Positions 62,054 to 64,000 of a DNA stretch of 64,000 bases are shown here, in pieces. Location: NCBI GenBank assembly GCA_963820105.1, contig CAWFYI010000001.1, forward strand, positions 682,001-746,000, written 5' to 3'. Under the pieces are notes generated by a model. The model did no database searches, was not told the origin of the DNA, and worked only from the letters and a program-made list of their open reading frames with translations. Every line of letters starts with the position of its first letter. Within the stretch, counting starts at the first letter, position 1. The stretch comes from CAWFYI01 sp963820105 (GTDB lineage: Bacteria > Patescibacteriota > Saccharimonadia > Saccharimonadales > UBA4665). The position numbers and the translations under genes were made by a program.

Positions 62054-62082
62054 AGTATTAGCCAGAAGCGTGACTTTGTCAA
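62054..62082 (-). promoter_or_regulatory. Promoter of the zinc-ribbon / giant B operon
   Basis: Minus-strand TTGACA (62077-62082), 17 bases, AATACT (62054-62059). The leader of about 50 bases is A-rich, as for protein A. The rest of the 61999-62315 gap shows only a TTATCCACA box (62288-62296). Confidence 0.65.
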
Positions 62083-62315
62083 CCTGTTATAAGTGTGCCG
62101 GAACACCTGTCAAAACATGCATTTTTTACGCGTTTCACGGCTCTCATGCTGTCACACTTCGAACACTTTACTTACGATTAACCTCTTAGAATCAAGACTT
62201 GGCGCAAAAGCCTGTTTGGGCAATGGTACCAGCCAACTCCACCGAGAATCGCCTGCCCTTCAGACTATGCCCGCACGAGCCTCAAAGTTATCCACAGCCT
62301 TAGGGCCCTCGGGAT

Positions 62316-63137
62316 CTACTTCAATAACAGATACACGGTCACTCCCGCAACCAGCGTAGTCAAGGCCGCCATGCCCAATACCGTGCCCAGAGTCCGGAAA
62401 ACCGTGTATTTAGCCAACGGGTTGCGGCCGACCGAGATTATACTGCCGTAGATGGAGGAGTACACCAGCGTTATGAGGGCCAGCAGGGAAACTATCACCA
62501 CCGCCAGGCTGATGATAGCCCGGGTATTAGAGACGGTGTGTCCGGTTATGGACTGGGCCAGCTTCTGCAGGCTGGTAAGGTTTTCAGAGGAAGTACCCGT
62601 GGCGTTGAACCCTATGGCGATGCTTATGCGCACGTAGCCTACATGGATCGTGCGGGTCTTGTGCCCCTTATCCGTAACCTGCTGCGTGGTACTGCCGGCA
62701 GAGCCGCTGTTGAATGCCGTCTGGGCTAAGCCTATAACCTTGGATCCCGTCAGAGCCTTCATACCGACCCCGTCAAAGGGTGATACGCCAATCTGGTCCC
62801 CAACCTTAATATCACCGTTGAGCGTGCTTACCAGGCCGTTAGCCGTGCCGCTGGTGGCCACTTGTACCGCTCCCGGCGTCTGATCGACAGCTAACAGGGA
62901 GTCGTCGCCCGCGACAGCTATGCCGAGCAGACGGGAGGCGTTATTAACGTTGGCAGCCTGAACGTAATCGGAATGCCTGGGGTCCAGGCTGACTATGCTG
63001 CCGTCTTTTACACCCTTGGCAGCCTTGTAGGAGTGGGAGATGTTGGCCGAAGAAGCGCCTACTGTGGTCAAGCTGAGCACCATAAGGGTAGCGCCTACCC
63101 CTGTTGCTATTAACTGCCCGTAGCGCTTCCTACGCAT
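62316..63137 (-). CDS. Surface membrane protein with GRNPLAK double-helix end, copy 2
   Basis: 273 residues from ATG 63137 (MRRKRYGQLIATGVGATLMV signal/anchor). The extracellular domain has NGDIKVGDQIGVSPFDGVGM and VIGLAQTAF, matching copy 1. The end has two membrane helices joined by SIISVGRNPLAKYTVFR. The -10 TATAAT with TG extension (63148-63153) is 10 bases before the ATG, so the leader is about 3 bases. The longer frame to 63185 would start inside the promoter. Confidence 0.7.
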   Translation of the reverse strand: MRRKRYGQLIATGVGATLMVLSLTTVGASSANISHSYKAAKGVKDGSIVSLDPRHSDYVQAANVNNASRLLGIAVAGDDSLLAVDQTPGAVQVATSGTANGLVSTLNGDIKVGDQIGVSPFDGVGMKALTGSKVIGLAQTAFNSGSAGSTTQQVTDKGHKTRTIHVGYVRISIAIGFNATGTSSENLTSLQKLAQSITGHTVSNTRAIISLAVVIVSLLALITLVYSSIYGSIISVGRNPLAKYTVFRTLGTVLGMAALTTLVAGVTVYLLLK

Positions 63138-63191
63138 GATGGTTATGATTATAGCAACTAACTCACCAGGTGTCGTGCCCGACACCCGTGA

Positions 63192-63352
63192 AGCTGCCTG
63201 ACCGGACTCGCGCGGCCAGGCAGACCCAAATATGTGCTCAATTAATCAGCACAACCATTTAACAGATAAAAACGACTAACCTTGATGTAAGATTATCATC
63301 AAAAATAGCCTATTAAGCTGAACAAGGCGCCCCATAGGGGAGATTCCTTGTT
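63192..63352. other. Gap before the tRNAs with three hairpins
   Basis: Hairpins at 63192-63221 (CTGCCTG / CAGGCAG), 63234-63254 (TGTGCT / AGCACA) and 63321-63352 (AACAAGG with CCTTGTT, inner CCCC/GGGG). The last overlaps the -35 of the tRNA promoter. No gene is seen. Confidence 0.45.
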
Positions 63353-63376
63353 TAAGCTGGGGTTTTTAGGTAAAAT
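63348..63376 (+). promoter_or_regulatory. tRNA-Ala/tRNA-Ile promoter
   Basis: TTGTTT (63348-63353), 17 bases, TAAAAT (63371-63376), 20 bases before tRNA-Ala. Confidence 0.6.
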
Positions 63377-63395
63377 ACATCGGTAGTTTCGGTTC

Positions 63396-63472
63396 GGGGG
63401 CATAGCTCAGTTGGCTAGAGCACCTGCTTTGCAAGCAGGGGGTCCGGGGTTCGAGTCCCCGTGCCTCCACCA
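63396..63472 (+). tRNA. tRNA-Ala (TGC)
   Basis: 77 bases with encoded CCA. Anticodon TGC in CTTTGCAAG, TTCGAGTCC T loop and the G3-U70 pair that marks alanine tRNAs. Confidence 0.97.
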
Positions 63473-63473
63473 A

Positions 63474-63504
63474 TACGTACACCGTACGTACGCCGTACGT
63501 ACGC
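63474..63504. repeat. GTACGTAC spacer repeats
   Basis: Three near-tandem copies of a GTACGTAC-type unit between the two tRNA genes; each is self-complementary. Probably a folded spacer for processing. Confidence 0.6.
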
Positions 63505-63510
63505 TTCTAA

Positions 63511-63587
63511 GGGCGATTAGCTCAGCTGGTTAGAGCGCGTCACTGATAATGACGAGGTCGGAGGTTCGAGTCCCTCATCGCCCACCA
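63511..63587 (+). tRNA. tRNA-Ile (GAT)
   Basis: 77 bases with encoded CCA. Anticodon GAT in ACTGATAAT, acceptor GGGCGAT with ATCGCCC, standard T loop. With tRNA-Ala it is a pair usually found between 16S and 23S genes. Confidence 0.97.
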
Positions 63588-63621
63588 ATTACTTAAAGTA
63601 TTGTAATCTGGAATCCGAATT

Positions 63622-64000
63622 ATGGCTTACACTTGGGACGTTGAAAAGTATATTGAAGAAGCCGAAAATGGCTCAGATCCTGGACTTCAAGAGTATCAAC
63701 AGAGAGAACTTGAATTTATAACTCGTGCTACAGATGATTTTCAGCCAGGCGTAGTAATCGATGTAGGCGCAGGATACGGACGGGTCCTGCCACCCCTTAT
63801 GGAGCATACCGATACGCTTATTGCTGTCGAGCAGGATCCGAATGAACTTATCGAATTACAGAAGCGCGCTAACCAGTATCCGGGCGCGAGCGTTATCAAT
63901 GGGTCAGGAAACAATCTCTCTGAACTCTTGCCAGAGACTCTCCCGAACCCCCTTCTCCTCTCGCTCCAGAACACACTTGGCCCTTGGGATGGAAGCCGCG
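63622..64000 (+). CDS. SAM-dependent methyltransferase, 3' truncated by the window edge
   Basis: 126 codons are visible, starting MAYTWDVEKYIEEAENGSD. The SAM-binding motif I is VVIDVGAGYGRVLPPL (about 44-59), followed by an acidic residue after strand 2 (LIAVEQDPNEL), the class I methyltransferase pattern. The substrate is not predictable. The gene follows tRNA-Ile by 34 bases and may be cotranscribed; no clear Shine-Dalgarno. Confidence 0.75.
   Translation, partial: MAYTWDVEKYIEEAENGSDPGLQEYQQRELEFITRATDDFQPGVVIDVGAGYGRVLPPLMEHTDTLIAVEQDPNELIELQKRANQYPGASVINGSGNNLSELLPETLPNPLLLSLQNTLGPWDGSR

Overview
The window looks like a chromosomal segment of a Patescibacteria/CPR bacterium, most likely Candidatus Saccharibacteria (TM7). 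The evidence is small compact housekeeping genes, group I introns with a LAGLIDADG gene in 23S rRNA, a 23S-5S operon with no 16S attached, a B12-dependent ribonucleotide reductase, and very large secreted repeat proteins of the kind common in these epibionts. UGA is used as a normal stop (for example def and the ROK kinase), which argues against the recoded Gracilibacteria and Absconditabacteria. The phylum is an inference, not a measurement.

0-30 kb is mostly core genes: signal peptidase, convergent parB and parA, L21, IleRS, a lone 2-isopropylmalate synthase behind a leucine attenuator, nrdR-nrdJ, ftsZ, ftsA, a map-adk-yqeY-rpsU cluster, priA-def-fmt, rpsA-infB, a ROK kinase with a HExxH/zinc-ribbon partner, and several short regulators and unknowns. 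Several genes (parB, ileS, priA, the leu leader peptide, the ROK gene) have a -10 box 6-7 bases before the start codon, so leaderless transcripts seem common.

30.8-35.8 kb is a 23S-5S operon on the minus strand with its own promoter. The 23S gene is split by two group I introns that bracket a 64-base exon. One lies at the I-CreI site (E. coli position 2593). The other is inside the sarcin-ricin loop (after 2656) and carries an I-CreI-like endonuclease gene.

36-63 kb is a cell-surface island. It holds two giant membrane-anchored beta-repeat proteins (2236 and 3413 aa) that share a near-identical 971-bp block, a smaller stalk protein with a related C-terminal domain, two double-transmembrane proteins with a GRNPLAK loop, and an operon of three secreted paralogues followed by a DUF916-like and an Ig/PKD-like membrane protein. 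The window ends with tRNA-Ala, tRNA-Ile and a truncated methyltransferase gene.

The most promising new items are the leucine attenuator with a probably leaderless leader peptide, the paired 23S introns with a displaced I-CreI-like gene, the surface island with its recombining block and tail fragment, and a terminator hairpin in the 5' leader of a KGG stress-protein gene.
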